Source of the DNA: Deinococcus metalli
GTDB lineage: Bacteria; Deinococcota; Deinococci; Deinococcales; Deinococcaceae
Reading direction: 5' to 3'
Assembly: GCF_014201805.1 (NCBI RefSeq)
Contig: NZ_JACHFK010000008.1
Location: forward strand, 1 to 64,000
Length of the DNA: 64,000 bases
Of this stretch, positions 1 to 10,084 are shown piece by piece. The notes below the pieces were generated by a model. That model did no database searches, was not told the origin of the DNA, and saw only the letters and a program-made list of their open reading frames with translations. The position numbers and the translations under genes were made by a program. Within the stretch, counting starts at the first letter, position 1. Every line of letters begins with the position of its first letter.

Positions 1-105
<105 letters not shown>

Positions 106-125
106 TGATACCAGATGCATCGATG

Positions 126-163
126 AGCGCTCCTGATCTCCGGATCAGGAGCGCTTTCTTTTT
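126..163 (+). terminator. Intrinsic terminator after 16S rRNA
   Basis: A perfect 13-bp stem (126-138 with 143-155) closed by a TCCG tetraloop is followed by TTCTTTTT (156-163). This is a textbook Rho-independent terminator and the strongest in the window. It ends the 16S transcript before any other rRNA gene. Confidence 0.93.
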
Positions 164-300
164 GGTCGGTATAGGTGTGAGGTTGGATCAGTCGGGTGTC
201 GCTCACCCATGAGTGCCGAGGTGGCTCCCCGCATACTCCGCTTGTTGACGTCTCTGGCGTTTATCCAGCTGCCTTGGCCCGAGTTGCCCAGCTTGTGGAG

Positions 301-334
301 TGCATGTTTACTCGTAAAACTGAATAAGCTTGCA
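301..334 (+). promoter_or_regulatory. Candidate ArgR operator (two ARG-box-like sites) before argF
   Basis: In a locally AT-rich stretch, 321-334 reads TGAATAAGCTTGCA, close to half-sites of known ARG boxes (TGAAT..T.CA). A weaker copy, TGCATGTTTACTCG, lies at 301-314, 20 bp away centre to centre, near the 21-bp spacing of paired ARG boxes in E. coli. The pair sits just upstream of the argF -10 box. Binding by ArgR is inference from position and similarity. Confidence 0.4.
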
Positions 335-363
335 CAGCTGACCACCGTTCCGGCCGAACTGCG

Positions 364-369
364 TATACT
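364..369 (+). promoter_or_regulatory. -10 box (TATACT) of argF
   Basis: TATACT lies 8 nt before the ATG at 378, so transcription should begin at or next to the start codon (leaderless). No Shine-Dalgarno sequence is present, which fits. The -35 is weak. Confidence 0.6.
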
Positions 370-377
370 GGCACCTT

Positions 378-1415
<1,038 letters not shown>

Positions 1416-1615
1416 GCGCGTCCCGGGACGCCGGCCCGCCCCTCTCGCCACGCTCCGCGTCCGGGCGTACAGTGAAGGCGTTTACCTGTCCGGACCCCAG
1501 GCGCCGCACGTGCACCACCGTCCCTCCGCCTTGATCCGGGCATCGAGCAGACCGCGCCGCGACCGCGTTCGCCAGCCCAGTCCGTTCAAGGTGCAATGAC
1601 CGGAGGGAACAACGT

Positions 1616-3601
1616 ATGCACAGACCCTGGAAGTGGGTGGTGGGGGCCACGCTGGGCGTCGGCCTGGTGGCGTGCGGCAGCGCGGCCCGCGACACGGCGG
1701 CGAGTACGCCGGACGTGACGTCTCAGGCGGTGGCCGTGCCCGGCGCGGTCCGCACCATCAGCGCGGCCGGCACCGCGTCGCTGCGGTCCGGCGGGCTCGG
1801 CAGCGACGCGGTGCAGTTTCCGGAATTCGGTCCGGAGCCCGGCATCGCCGACGGCCCCGAGGGCGCGGCGCTCGACGCCCAGCGGGTGGGACTCCCGGCT
1901 GGCCGCAGCGCCGCGGGCGTCGGGGTAAACCGCCGGCTGCCCGGCACCCGCACCGGGCGCGGCGTGAGCGGCACGGCCCTGGGCGCGCAGAAGGTCACGG
2001 CCGCCCCCACACTGCTCCGGAGCTTCAACGGCCTGAACCACCGCGATACCCGCCTTGCCAACGGTGGTAACCAGTTCAGCAACGAGCCGCCGGACCAGGG
2101 CCTGTGCGTGGGCAACGGCTCGGTGCTGGAGACCGTGAACTCCGTGTTGCGCGTGTACAGCACGGGCGGCACGCCCCGCACGTCCCCGGTGGACCTGAAC
2201 ACCTTCAACGGCTACCCGGCGGCCATCAACCGCACCACCGGCGTGTACGGCCCCAGCCTGTTCGACCCCAGCTGCCACTACGACAACGCCAGCGGCCGCT
2301 GGTTCCACCTGACCGACACGCTGGGCGTCGCCCCGAACGGCAATCTGACCGGCAAGAACACGCTGGACCTGGCCGTCAGCCGTACCAGCGACCCCGCCGG
2401 CGAGTGGACGGTCTACCGCCTGCCGGTCCACAACGACGGCACGGACGGCACGCCCAACCACGGCAACTGCCCGTGCCTGGGCGACTATCCGCACCTGGGC
2501 GTGGACGCCAACGGCGTGTACATCACCACCAACGAGTTCCCGCTGCTTGTGGACGGCTACAACGGCGTGAACATCTACGCGCTGCCCAAGGCCGCCCTGG
2601 TCGCGGGAGCGGGCACCCTGAACGTCGTCAGCTTCTACCTCAAGGACGGCGTCAGCCCGCAGCCCGCGTTTACCCTGATGCCGTCCATTTCGCCCGGCGG
2701 CGACTTCGACAAGGGCACGCGCGGTACCGAGTACTTCGTGAGTTCGCTGGCCGTCTTCGAGGACAGCGGCGTGAGCGACCGGCTGGCCGTGTGGGGCCTG
2801 ACGAACACCGCCTCGCTGGACAGCGCCCAGCCAGACCTGACGCTCAACGTCGGCAGCGTGCCCGTCATGTCGTACGCCGTGCCGCCCGCCGCCACGCAGA
2901 AATCCGGCAACTTCCCGCTGGGTCAGTGCATCAATGACACCACGCTCGTCACGTCTCTGGGCCGCGGCTGCTGGCGCTACCTTTTCAACGCCGAGCCAGC
3001 GCACACCGAGGTGCTCTCGACCATCGACAGCGGGGACAGCCGCGTGCAGCAGGTCATGTACACCGGCGGCAAGCTGTGGACGACGCTCGGCACCGCCGTC
3101 AGCGACAACGGCGTGGACCGGGTCGGCGCCGCGTGGTTCGTGCTGCGTCCCCAGTCGAACAAGAACAAGGCCGACGCCCAGGTCGTGAACCAGGGTGTGG
3201 TGAGCGTGCCCGGCAACAACCTGCTGTACCCCACCGTGGCCGTCACGACCGCCGGACAGGCCGCCGTCGGGGCGACCCTGGTCGGTGCCGACCACCACCC
3301 CAGCGCCGCGTACTTCGGCCTGAGCACGTCCGGCGCGGGCCCGGTGCAGGTCGCGGCCGAGGGCGCCGGCCCCCAGGACGGGTTCAGCGGCTACAAGGCC
3401 TTCGGCACGCCGCTGCGCCCCCGCTGGGGCGACTACGGCGCCGCCGCCACGGACGGCACCAGCCTGTGGCTCGCCAACGAGTACATCGCGCAGACCTGCA
3501 CCCTGACGCAGTACGCCACCGCGCCCATCGGTTCCTGCGGCGCCACCCGCACCGCGCTCGCCAACTGGGGCACCCGCATCACGCAGCTCGGCACGCCCTG
3601 A
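1616..3601 (+). CDS. Secreted lipoprotein of unknown function
   Basis: 661 residues with a lipoprotein signal peptide: Lys/Arg start, hydrophobic run, then the lipobox GLVACG with the lipidated Cys near residue 20. The mature part is Gly/Asn/Thr-rich with regular Trp/Tyr and short beta-type segments, such as NEPPDQGLCVGNGSVLE and the C-terminal RWGDYGAAATDGTSLWLANEY, suggesting a beta-propeller or similar all-beta fold; I do not recognise a named domain. Several Cys pairs in the mature region would suit an exported protein. The start is set by GGAGGG about 9 nt before the ATG. It stands alone: 200 bp follow argF and a stem-loop follows the stop. Probably surface-anchored; role unknown. Confidence 0.8.
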   Translation: MHRPWKWVVGATLGVGLVACGSAARDTAASTPDVTSQAVAVPGAVRTISAAGTASLRSGGLGSDAVQFPEFGPEPGIADGPEGAALDAQRVGLPAGRSAAGVGVNRRLPGTRTGRGVSGTALGAQKVTAAPTLLRSFNGLNHRDTRLANGGNQFSNEPPDQGLCVGNGSVLETVNSVLRVYSTGGTPRTSPVDLNTFNGYPAAINRTTGVYGPSLFDPSCHYDNASGRWFHLTDTLGVAPNGNLTGKNTLDLAVSRTSDPAGEWTVYRLPVHNDGTDGTPNHGNCPCLGDYPHLGVDANGVYITTNEFPLLVDGYNGVNIYALPKAALVAGAGTLNVVSFYLKDGVSPQPAFTLMPSISPGGDFDKGTRGTEYFVSSLAVFEDSGVSDRLAVWGLTNTASLDSAQPDLTLNVGSVPVMSYAVPPAATQKSGNFPLGQCINDTTLVTSLGRGCWRYLFNAEPAHTEVLSTIDSGDSRVQQVMYTGGKLWTTLGTAVSDNGVDRVGAAWFVLRPQSNKNKADAQVVNQGVVSVPGNNLLYPTVAVTTAGQAAVGATLVGADHHPSAAYFGLSTSGAGPVQVAAEGAGPQDGFSGYKAFGTPLRPRWGDYGAAATDGTSLWLANEYIAQTCTLTQYATAPIGSCGATRTALANWGTRITQLGTP

Positions 3602-3632
3602 GCCCACGGGGCTGCTGAATAGTCCGGACGAT

Positions 3633-3660
3633 CCCCGCCGCCCCCGGTGAGGCGGCGGGG
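3633..3660 (+). terminator. GC-rich stem-loop after the lipoprotein gene
   Basis: A perfect 10-bp stem (3633-3642 with 3651-3660) with an 8-nt loop lies about 30 nt after the stop codon. The run after it (CTGTTCTGG) is only weakly T-rich, so termination is likely but not certain. Confidence 0.6.
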
Positions 3661-3699
3661 CTGTTCTGGACACGCCGGACAGCGGGCGGGCGCAGGCGT

Positions 3700-3705
3700 T
3701 AAGGT
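3700..3705 (+). promoter_or_regulatory. -10 box (TAAGGT) of argC
   Basis: TAAGGT sits 6 nt before the ATG at 3712, the leaderless spacing seen across the window. The overlapping AAGGTG could instead act as a ribosome site, so the call is ambiguous. Confidence 0.45.
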
Positions 3706-3711
3706 GACGGT

Positions 3712-4635
3712 ATGGCGAGGCCACGGGTATTCATCGACGGCGAGGCGGGCACGACGGGACTGCAGATCCGGTCGCGCCTGTCGGGCCGCACGGACATCGA
3801 ACTGCTGAGCATCGACCCGGCGCGGCGCAAGGACAGCGGCGCGCGGGCCGACCTGCTGAACGCGGCGGACGTGAGCATCCTGTGCCTGCACGACGACGCG
3901 GCGCGCGAGGCGGTCGCCCTTACGACCAATCCGGCGTCGCGCCTGCTGGACGCCAGCACGGCGCACCGCGTGAATCCGGCGTGGGTGTTCGGCTTTCCGG
4001 AACTCGGCCCGGAGCAGCCCGGCCGCATCCGCGCGGCGCGCTACGTGGCGAATCCCGGCTGTTACAGCACGGGCGCGATCTCGCTGCTGGCCCCGCTGAC
4101 CGGGGCGGGCCTGCTGCCGGCCGACTTCCCGGTCAGCATTCAGGGATACAGCGGGTACACGGGCGGCGGGCGGGCGCTGGTGGACGCGCACGAGCAGGAT
4201 CTCGCGCACCCGATGCGCGGCGAGTTCCTGAGCTACGGGCTGGGCCTGAACCACAAGCACATCCCCGAGACCATGCGCTACGGCGGCCTGACGCGCACGC
4301 CGATCTTCACGCCGAACGTGGGGGCGTGGGCGCAGGGCATGACCGTGACCATCCCGCTGCACCTGCGCGAGCTGGGCACCACGCCGGACGCGCTGCGCGC
4401 CGCGCTGAGCGCCCACTACGCCGGGCAGCGCCACGTGCGGGTGGTGGACCGCGCGGCCACCCCGGAGATCGTCGATCCGCAGGCGCTGAACGGCACGAAC
4501 GACCTGGAAATCTTCGTGTACGCCTCGGCGGACGGCGAGCGGGCGCTGCTGGCCGCGCGGCTGGACAACCTCGGCAAGGGGGCGGGAGGCGCGGCCGTGC
4601 AGAACCTGACCCTGATGCTGGGGCTGGAGGCGTGA
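3712..4635 (+). CDS. argC: N-acetyl-gamma-glutamyl-phosphate reductase (class 2)
   Basis: Reduces N-acetylglutamyl phosphate to the semialdehyde with NADPH, third step of arginine synthesis. 307 residues, the length of the short class-2 AGPR family. Nucleotide-binding start [11 protein letters not shown] (6-16), STAHR (82-86) and the catalytic Cys in NPGCYSTG (Cys 117) are all present, as is GLNHKHIPE near 183-191. The stop overlaps the GTG start of the next gene (GTGA), so the two are translationally coupled. Confidence 0.95.
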   Translation: MARPRVFIDGEAGTTGLQIRSRLSGRTDIELLSIDPARRKDSGARADLLNAADVSILCLHDDAAREAVALTTNPASRLLDASTAHRVNPAWVFGFPELGPEQPGRIRAARYVANPGCYSTGAISLLAPLTGAGLLPADFPVSIQGYSGYTGGGRALVDAHEQDLAHPMRGEFLSYGLGLNHKHIPETMRYGGLTRTPIFTPNVGAWAQGMTVTIPLHLRELGTTPDALRAALSAHYAGQRHVRVVDRAATPEIVDPQALNGTNDLEIFVYASADGERALLAARLDNLGKGAGGAAVQNLTLMLGLEA

Positions 4636-5450
4636 GGGTCCTCGACCGGGACACGCAGCTGTGCATGAGCCTGGCCAGCCGGCCGGGCAACTTCGGCACG
4701 CGCTTCCACAACCACCTGTACGCGGCGCTGGACCTGAACTTCGTGTACAAGGCCTTCACCACGGAGGACCTGGAGGGCGCGGTGCGCGGCATCCGCGCGC
4801 TGGGCATCCGGGGCTGCGCCGTCAGCATGCCCTTCAAGGAGGCCGTGATTCCGCTGCTGGACGAGCTGGACCCCTCTGCCGCGGCCATCGGTTCGGTGAA
4901 CACCATCGTGAACACGGCCGGGCACCTGAAGGCGTACAACACCGATTACACGGCGGCGCAGCTCCTGACCGGCCGTCACGCCCTGGACCCGGCGGCGCGG
5001 GTGGTGCTGCGCGGCAGCGGCGGCATGGGCAAGGCGGTGGCGAGTGCCCTGCGCGACGCGGGCTTCACGCACGGTGTGCTGGTGGCGCGCAACGAGGGGG
5101 CTGGCCGCGTACTGGCCGACCGCTGCGGATGGACGTGGCAGCCGGACGTGCCGGACGCTCAGCCGGGCGACCTGCTGGTGAACGTCACGCCCATCGGCAT
5201 GGCGGGCGGCCCGGAGGAGCACGCGCTGGCCTTCACGCCGCAGCACGTCGCGGCGGCCGCCACGGTGTTCGACGTGGTGGCCCTGCCCAGCGAGACGCCC
5301 CTGATCGCGGAGGCGCGGCGGCAGGGCAAGGCGGTGGTGACCGGCCTGGAGGTCGTCGCCCTGCAGGCGCTGGAGCAGTTCGTGCTGTACACCGGCGTGC
5401 GCCCCACCGGCGAGCAGGTGGCGGCGGCGGTGGCGTTCGCGCGCGGTTGA
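4632..5450 (+). CDS. Shikimate dehydrogenase-like protein (SdhL type)
   Basis: 272 residues, NADP-dependent dehydrogenase of the shikimate dehydrogenase superfamily. It resembles the SdhL branch (H. influenzae HI0607) rather than classical Aro[11 protein letters not shown] near the N-terminus, [13 protein letters not shown] with the catalytic Lys, SVNTIV and YNTDY with the catalytic Asp, then the GSGGMGKA nucleotide loop, and [11 protein letters not shown]. The GTG at 4632 overlaps the argC stop and keeps the conserved RDTQLC segment, which the later ATG (4665) would remove. GGAGG lies only one base before the GTG, so reinitiation from argC is likely. SdhL enzymes are poor shikimate oxidisers in vitro, so the true substrate is open. 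Confidence 0.85.
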   Translation: MRVLDRDTQLCMSLASRPGNFGTRFHNHLYAALDLNFVYKAFTTEDLEGAVRGIRALGIRGCAVSMPFKEAVIPLLDELDPSAAAIGSVNTIVNTAGHLKAYNTDYTAAQLLTGRHALDPAARVVLRGSGGMGKAVASALRDAGFTHGVLVARNEGAGRVLADRCGWTWQPDVPDAQPGDLLVNVTPIGMAGGPEEHALAFTPQHVAAAATVFDVVALPSETPLIAEARRQGKAVVTGLEVVALQALEQFVLYTGVRPTGEQVAAAVAFARG

Positions 5451-5504
5451 GCTGCCAGGGTGTATAACGTCAACTGACCCACAATTCACCCCTGGAGGTT
5501 CAGT

Positions 5505-5825
5505 ATGGCGTCGAAATTCGTCCTGAAGGCATCCGGTGACCAGTTCATGTTCAACCTGCACGCGGGCAACGGTCAGGTCGTCCTGACCAGTGAGCGCTAC
5601 ACCAGCAAGGCCGGCGCGACGGGCGGCATCGCCTCGGTCAAGCAGAACGCTGCCAGCGACACCCGCTACGACATGAGCGAAGACGGCCTGCGCTTCAGCC
5701 TGAAGGCCGCCAACGGGCAGGTCATCGGCACCAGCGAGACGTACTCCAGCGCCGCCGCCGCGCGTGACGGCACCCAGGCGGTCAAGCGCGCCGCCGCCGA
5801 GGCGCTGGTCGACGACCAGACCTGA
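5505..5825 (+). CDS. YegP-like DUF1508 protein (two repeats)
   Basis: 106 residues made of two copies of the DUF1508/UPF0339 unit: [20 protein letters not shown] then [20 protein letters not shown], each a small beta-sheet motif. Function unknown in the family. GGAGG about 9 nt before the ATG sets the start; a TATAAC about 40 nt upstream may be the -10. The gene stands between the SdhL gene and a leaderless hydrolase gene with its own promoter. Confidence 0.88.
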   Translation: MASKFVLKASGDQFMFNLHAGNGQVVLTSERYTSKAGATGGIASVKQNAASDTRYDMSEDGLRFSLKAANGQVIGTSETYSSAAAARDGTQAVKRAAAEALVDDQT

Positions 5826-5847
5826 TTCTCCTGCTCGCGCGCCCCGC

Positions 5848-5853
5848 TACACT
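5848..5853 (+). promoter_or_regulatory. -10 box (TACACT), leaderless
   Basis: TACACT is 6 nt before the ATG at 5860 and decides that start over an in-frame upstream ATG at 5764, which overlaps the YegP-like gene. Confidence 0.65.
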
Positions 5854-5859
5854 CCGGGC

Positions 5860-6504
5860 ATGGCTGCTCCCCACCATCACGGTTCCGTGCGCGTCTGGTC
5901 GCTGTCTACCGGTCCCCTTCAGGAAAATGCGGTGCTGATCGCCGGCGCGGACGGCCAGGGCTTCCTGATCGATCCCGGGGACGATGCCGAGCGCGTCCTG
6001 GCACTGGTGCAGGAGGCCGGCGTGACCGTGCGCGGCGTCCTGCTCACGCACGCGCACTTCGACCACATCGGCGCGGTGCAGGCGGTGAGGGAAGCGCTGG
6101 GCGTGCCGGTGTGGCTGCACCCGGCGGACCTGCCGCTGTACCGGAACGGGGCCACGTCGGCCGCGCGCTGGAACCTGCCCTTCGTGCAGCCGGACGACCC
6201 GGAACACGAGATCGCGCAGGATCAGGTCTTCACGGCCGGCGACCTGAGCGTGCGCGCGCGCGACCTGCCCGGCCACGCGCCTGGCCACGTGGTCTTTGTC
6301 GGGGACGGCTTCGTGCTGGCCGGCGACACGCTGTTCCAGGGCAGCATCGGGCGCACGGATCTGCCCGGCGGGAACCATCCGCAGCTGATCGACGGCCTGC
6401 GGCGCGAGTTGCTGACCCTGCCCGACGACACGGCCGTGTATCCCGGCCACGGCGCCCCCACCACGGTCGGCGCCGAGCGCCGCGGCAATCCCTACCTGCG
6501 CTGA
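5860..6504 (+). CDS. Metallo-beta-lactamase fold hydrolase (glyoxalase II-like)
   Basis: 214 residues. The zinc motif THAHFDH (63-69), then GHAPGHV, the bridging Asp in [13 protein letters not shown] and the last His in YPGHG are all in family order. The order and the GRTDLPGG segment are those of the small hydroxyacylglutathione hydrolase-like group, acting on thioesters or related compounds in the cytosol. Bacteria of this group make bacillithiol rather than glutathione, so a bacillithiol thioester is a possible substrate (inference). The start is fixed by the -10 box 6 nt upstream. Confidence 0.9.
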   Translation: MAAPHHHGSVRVWSLSTGPLQENAVLIAGADGQGFLIDPGDDAERVLALVQEAGVTVRGVLLTHAHFDHIGAVQAVREALGVPVWLHPADLPLYRNGATSAARWNLPFVQPDDPEHEIAQDQVFTAGDLSVRARDLPGHAPGHVVFVGDGFVLAGDTLFQGSIGRTDLPGGNHPQLIDGLRRELLTLPDDTAVYPGHGAPTTVGAERRGNPYLR

Positions 6505-6543
6505 GGGGGGCGGCGCTTCACGCAGGGGTGACGCGACAGGCGC

Positions 6544-6549
6544 TACGCT
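6544..6549 (+). promoter_or_regulatory. -10 box (TACGCT) before a leader ORF
   Basis: TACGCT is exactly 6 nt before the ATG at 6556, which opens an 11-codon ORF rather than the DUF2270 gene itself. Confidence 0.55.
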
Positions 6550-6555
6550 GGGAGC

Positions 6556-6591
6556 ATGCGACGCGGCATGCAGCGGGAGTGGCGGGACTGA
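6556..6591 (+). CDS. Putative 11-residue leader peptide, coupled to the DUF2270 gene
   Basis: ATG at 6556 opens [11 protein letters not shown] and ends with TGA at 6589-6591, whose last base is the A of the DUF2270 ATG (TGATG). The -10 box at 6544-6549 would start the transcript at this ATG. The downstream gene has no clear ribosome site of its own, so it would be read by reinitiation. Whether the peptide matters or is only a translational entry point cannot be seen. Confidence 0.45.
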   Translation: MRRGMQREWRD

Positions 6592-7265
6592 TGCCGGGCA
6601 CGGGCGGCGGAGTCGGGGCCGTGCTGCCGGGCGGCCTGACGGAGGTCAGTTACAGCACCAACAGCGCCAACGCCCTGATCCACCTGTACCGCGCGGAGGT
6701 CGGCAAGATGACCTCCTACCGGCAGCGGCTGGACATGACCACCAACTGGTCCGTCGTGACCACCGCCGGCCTGGCGAGTTTCGCGCTGGGTGACGTGAAC
6801 AACTCGCACGCCACGTTCCTGTTCGCGATGTTCATGAATTTCTTCTTCCTGCGCCTGGAAGCCCGGCGCTTCCGCTCGTACGAGATCGCGCACCACCGCG
6901 TGCGGATCATGGAGCGCTTCTTCTACCCGGCGATGCTGGGCGAGAACGTCGATCCCGGGTGGCACCAGCTGCTGCTGGCGGAACTGGCCCGCCCGCGCAG
7001 CCCCATGAGCCGCAGCGACGCGATGGGCTGGCGCCTGAGCCGCAACTACCTGTGGATCTACGCGGCAGTGCTGCTCGCGTGGCTCGCCAAACTCGACCTC
7101 GACCAGCCCAAGGGCTGGGTGCTGGAGTTCCCGGACGCGCTGTCGCTGGCCGACATCGGCAGCTTCCCCGGCTGGCTGGTCTTTCTGGCGGTGGCGGTGT
7201 TCTACGCGTACCTGATCGGTCTGGCGTACCGCGCCGCGCGCACCTACCCGCTGGAAGAGGGCTGA
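6591..7265 (+). CDS. DUF2270 integral membrane protein
   Basis: 224 residues with four predicted membrane segments (about 45-80 as a hairpin, 145-163 and 186-206). Conserved-looking cytosolic stretch [23 protein letters not shown] at 27-45 (here [20 protein letters not shown]) and [13 protein letters not shown] between segments 2 and 3 match the DUF2270 family, whose function is unknown. The ATG at 6591 overlaps the stop of the leader ORF. The 3' end overlaps the convergent phosphatidyltransferase gene by 22 bp. Confidence 0.85.
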   Translation: MPGTGGGVGAVLPGGLTEVSYSTNSANALIHLYRAEVGKMTSYRQRLDMTTNWSVVTTAGLASFALGDVNNSHATFLFAMFMNFFFLRLEARRFRSYEIAHHRVRIMERFFYPAMLGENVDPGWHQLLLAELARPRSPMSRSDAMGWRLSRNYLWIYAAVLLAWLAKLDLDQPKGWVLEFPDALSLADIGSFPGWLVFLAVAVFYAYLIGLAYRAARTYPLEEG

Positions 7266-8002
7266 GGGCCGGCGGTGGCGGCGCGCACCCGCGCTTCCCG
7301 CCACAGCTGCGTGCCCAGCAGCAGCGCCGCCTGGAGCGGCAGGGAGCGCGTATACAGCTGCGGCCGGCCGGTCAGCACCGCCAGCCCCAGCGCCAGGAAC
7401 TGCGTACTGAGGCCCAGGTTCGCGGTGACGGTGGCGGCGGCCAGCGGCGTGTACGCCTGACGCTGCCGTGCGCTGGGCGCGCCGCCGGCCACACGCCGCA
7501 GCCGCGCCGCGAAGACGCGGCCCAGCACCCGCTCCTGCGGCACGAAGTACGCGGCGTACACCGCCCGCAGCGCCGCCAGCACGCGCGGGTCGTCTCCGGC
7601 CTGGGCGGGCGGGTCGCGGAAGACCTCGCCGCGCGCCTCGCGGTGCTCGCGCTCCCACAGGTAATCGACGGTCAGGATGACGCTCTGCAGCACGGTCAGC
7701 GCCAGCCCGGCCGGCACGCCCTCGATCGCCACGTTCAGCGCGGCGTTCACCACGAGGTCCATCTCGGTGTCGAGGTAGCGGCCGGTCTCTGTGGTGCGGC
7801 CGGTCGCGCGGGCCAGCTGACCGTCCAGACCGTCGAGCACCGTCTTGAGTTGCAGCAGCAGGGCCGGCGCCAGCCGCTCGCCCCGGCGGATGCGGGCGGC
7901 GGCGTCCAGGCCGATGACCGTGTGCAGCAGCACCACGTGCGCCGGGTTCACGTTGGCGCGGGCCAGCGGCGGCACCAGCGTCTGCGCCAGCGGCCGGAAC
8001 AC
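7244..8002 (-). CDS. CDP-alcohol phosphatidyltransferase
   Basis: Membrane enzyme that moves a phosphatidyl group from CDP-diacylglycerol to an alcohol. The full CDP-OH_P signature DG-x2-AR-x8-G-x3-D-x3-D is present at about 58-80 ([19 protein letters not shown] onward). 252 residues from the GTG at 8002. The frame stays open about 27 codons further upstream with plausible sequence ([18 protein letters not shown]) but has no ATG/GTG/TTG there, so the true start may be non-standard. Several hydrophobic segments follow the motif. It is last in a three-gene run with two membrane-linked unknowns. The alcohol is not predictable. Confidence 0.85.
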   Translation of the reverse strand: MFRPLAQTLVPPLARANVNPAHVVLLHTVIGLDAAARIRRGERLAPALLLQLKTVLDGLDGQLARATGRTTETGRYLDTEMDLVVNAALNVAIEGVPAGLALTVLQSVILTVDYLWEREHREARGEVFRDPPAQAGDDPRVLAALRAVYAAYFVPQERVLGRVFAARLRRVAGGAPSARQRQAYTPLAAATVTANLGLSTQFLALGLAVLTGRPQLYTRSLPLQAALLLGTQLWREARVRAATAGPQPSSSG

Positions 8003-8061
8003 CCGCTCGCTGGCCCACTCGTCCGCCGGGCGTTTCTTGCGCGAGCGTTCCAGCCCGGAGG

Positions 8062-8424
8062 CTATCGGCGCCCCCCGTACTTGGGCGGGCCCTTACGGAC
8101 GCCCGCGTAGCGGTTGCGTTCCCGGCGGCGCTGCGCGCTGGTGCCCGCGGCCGGAGTGGTCTTGCCGGCCGGGGCCGCGCCGCGCGTGCGGGGTATGGTG
8201 TCCAGCGTCATGTAGCGCGCCAGGGGCACGTACAGGATCAGGATGAAGATCAGGCTGCCCCACCACGTATTCAGGTAGGGCCTCAGTGGCGTGAGGCTCA
8301 GCAGCGAGCTGAGCAGCGTCGCCACCACCGCGAACAGCACGACGCGCGCGACCAGTTTCAGCAGCTTGGTGCGCGTCAGGCCCGGCGCGGGGTCCGGGGT
8401 GATCAGCCAGCGCCAGAGGTTCAT
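8062..8424 (-). CDS. Small membrane protein, unknown
   Basis: 120 residues. Two predicted membrane helices (about 20-44 and 57-72) are followed by a Lys/Arg-rich tail ([18 protein letters not shown]). The ATG overlaps the stop of the preceding gene (ATGA), so it is coupled to it. I do not recognise a family; the basic tail may contact phospholipid heads or nucleic acid (inference). Confidence 0.75.
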   Translation of the reverse strand: MNLWRWLITPDPAPGLTRTKLLKLVARVVLFAVVATLLSSLLSLTPLRPYLNTWWGSLIFILILYVPLARYMTLDTIPRTRGAAPAGKTTPAAGTSAQRRRERNRYAGVRKGPPKYGGRR

Positions 8425-9302
8425 GCGCCCTCCCCGGCGGGCTGGCCCTGCCCCAGCGTGACGCGGTCTCGGAATGCCTCCAGCTCCGGGAACTCGGTCT
8501 GCCCGGCCTCAACGGTCATGCTGAGGGTGGGCTTGTGCATGCGCTGCGCGACGCGGTGCAGGGCCGCCCCCGCCGCGCCGTCCCGCGCGGGCGCGGCCAG
8601 GAGCAGGCCGCGCACGGCGCTCTTGCCCGACAGCAGCGACGCCGCGCCGAACAGCTCGCGCTCGCCGTCTGCGGCCTTCTCTGCATTCTCCATGCGCTCG
8701 GCGCGTTTGAGCACGTCGGCCAGCGGCAGGTCGTGGCTGAACACCGGGTGCAGGCCCAGCGCCTCCAGCGCGGGCCGCAGGCCGCCGGCCAGCACGGGTT
8801 CGGCCAGCAGGGCGCGCGGGCCGATCACGGCGACCGTCACGCGCGACGCGCGGGTGAGCATCGGCATGTCGGCGCGCGGGCCGCCCGCCAGGAGCCGGCT
8901 GCGGTCCAGGGCGCGGCGCACCGTGCCGCCATTCTGCGTCAGGCGCAGCCCGACCTCGGCGGCGGCGCTCTCCAGCTCCGGGCCGCCGTCCGGCACGTCA
9001 ATCAGGGTGGGCAGGCCGCTGATCCGGCGGGGCAGCAACTCCGTGAACGCCTCGCCCCACGCGTCCGCGTTCACGGCCGGCAGGCGCGGCACCAGCACGG
9101 CGTCCACGCGGCCCAGCGCCAGGATGCGGCCCAGCGCGAGCTGCACCCCCAGCGCCTCGCCCGGCAGGCTCTCGCGGCCGATCTCCAGCGCTTCCCCGTC
9201 GGCGAGCACCGGCGCGGCGACCTCCACCCCCAGTTCCTTGAGCAGCGCCGCCCAGTACGCGCTGGAGCGCGCGGCATGCGATTCGAGCAGTCCGACCTTC
9301 AT
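8421..9302 (-). CDS. HgdB/DUF2229-like protein without cysteines
   Basis: 293 residues. The N-terminus ([20 protein letters not shown]) and the C-terminal [20 protein letters not shown] resemble the two ends of the 2-hydroxyacyl-CoA dehydratase component / activase-related DUF2229 family, with a [12 protein letters not shown] second-domain start in the middle. I find no Cys at all, so it cannot hold the 4Fe-4S cluster of active members. Leaderless start: TACACT 7 nt before the ATG. The stop overlaps the next gene. The family link is by eye and moderate; the role is unknown. Confidence 0.6.
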   Translation of the reverse strand: MKVGLLESHAARSSAYWAALLKELGVEVAAPVLADGEALEIGRESLPGEALGVQLALGRILALGRVDAVLVPRLPAVNADAWGEAFTELLPRRISGLPTLIDVPDGGPELESAAAEVGLRLTQNGGTVRRALDRSRLLAGGPRADMPMLTRASRVTVAVIGPRALLAEPVLAGGLRPALEALGLHPVFSHDLPLADVLKRAERMENAEKAADGERELFGAASLLSGKSAVRGLLLAAPARDGAAGAALHRVAQRMHKPTLSMTVEAGQTEFPELEAFRDRVTLGQGQPAGEGA

Positions 9303-9309
9303 CCCGTGT

Positions 9310-9315
9310 AGTGTA
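9310..9315 (-). promoter_or_regulatory. -10 box (TACACT), leaderless
   Basis: Read on the minus strand, TACACT is 7 nt before the ATG at 9302. Confidence 0.6.
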
Positions 9316-9339
9316 GCCCGGCCCCGCCCCCGCGCACCC

Positions 9340-10014
9340 TCAGCCGCTGCCGTCGTCGGCGTCCACGGTGCCGGCCGCCTTCGCGCGGGTGGCCTGTTCG
9401 GCCTGCATGACGTCGCGCTCGTCGATGTGCCGCTGCTCGTGCTCGTTCTCGAACAGGTCGCGCCGGGCGCGCAGCTTGGACTCCGGCTGCTGCAGGTCGC
9501 CGCCCGCACCGCGGTGCACCCGCTGGAAGAACACGAGCGCGCCGCCTGCCAGCGCCAGCGCGCCGGCGAACTGCAGCGTGTCCAGCGGCTTTTCCCAGCG
9601 CACGAAGTGCTCCAGGAAGGTCACGCCCAGGATCACGATGATCACCGACACGACCTTCTGCTCCAGGTCCGCCAGGCTCTCGACGCCCAGCGCCGAGGTG
9701 AGGTTCAGCGGCGTGATGAACAGCGAGTACAGCCCCACGCCGATCAGGTAGAACACCACGGCCTTGAGCATGGTGCTCACGACCTCTAGGAACTCCACGG
9801 CGAGGTCGCCCCGCTGCGCCGAGAGGCCCTCGCGGTAGATGTCGCGCCACGAGTTCCACACGGCGTCCAGCGCCAGCAGCGTGCCCTGCAGGAAGAGGCT
9901 GAACGACACCAGCAGCACCGCCACCACCGCGATCAGCACGACGAAGCGCGTGCGGCCGATGACCTCGCTGAACCACTCGCGCTTGCCGGAGCCGCCGGTC
10001 GGGGGAGAGGACAT
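9340..10014 (-). CDS. YqhA/UPF0114 family membrane protein
   Basis: 224 residues. Four hydrophobic segments (about 22-50, 78-105, 118-135, 145-160) and the pattern [20 protein letters not shown] match the UPF0114/YqhA family of inner-membrane proteins with no proven function. A charged tail of about 60 residues ([21 protein letters not shown]) is longer than usual for the family and may form a coiled coil. A CATGAT sequence 6 nt before the ATG may be a degenerate leaderless -10. Confidence 0.8.
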   Translation of the reverse strand: MSSPPTGGSGKREWFSEVIGRTRFVVLIAVVAVLLVSFSLFLQGTLLALDAVWNSWRDIYREGLSAQRGDLAVEFLEVVSTMLKAVVFYLIGVGLYSLFITPLNLTSALGVESLADLEQKVVSVIIVILGVTFLEHFVRWEKPLDTLQFAGALALAGGALVFFQRVHRGAGGDLQQPESKLRARRDLFENEHEQRHIDERDVMQAEQATRAKAAGTVDADDGSG

Positions 10015-10020
10015 GCGCCC

Positions 10021-10026
10021 ATCATG
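10021..10026 (-). promoter_or_regulatory. Possible -10 box (CATGAT) of the yqhA-like gene
   Basis: CATGAT lies 6 nt before the ATG at 10014 on the minus strand. The first base departs from TANNNT, so this is weaker than its neighbours. Confidence 0.35.
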
Positions 10027-10072
10027 CCGGGGAGCGCGGCGCGGGCGTCTTCACGCAGGGTTAGCGTCGCCC

Positions 10073-10078
10073 TATGCT
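10073..10078 (+). promoter_or_regulatory. -10 box (TATGCT), leaderless GTG start
   Basis: TATGCT is 6 nt before the GTG at 10085 and decides that start for the APH(3')-like gene. Confidence 0.6.
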
Positions 10079-10084
10079 CACTCC

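Noticed and set aside
166..377. Small open frame over the argF promoter (209-451)
   Set aside because: It crosses the argF start in another frame, has no homolog-like pattern and overlaps the candidate ArgR sites.
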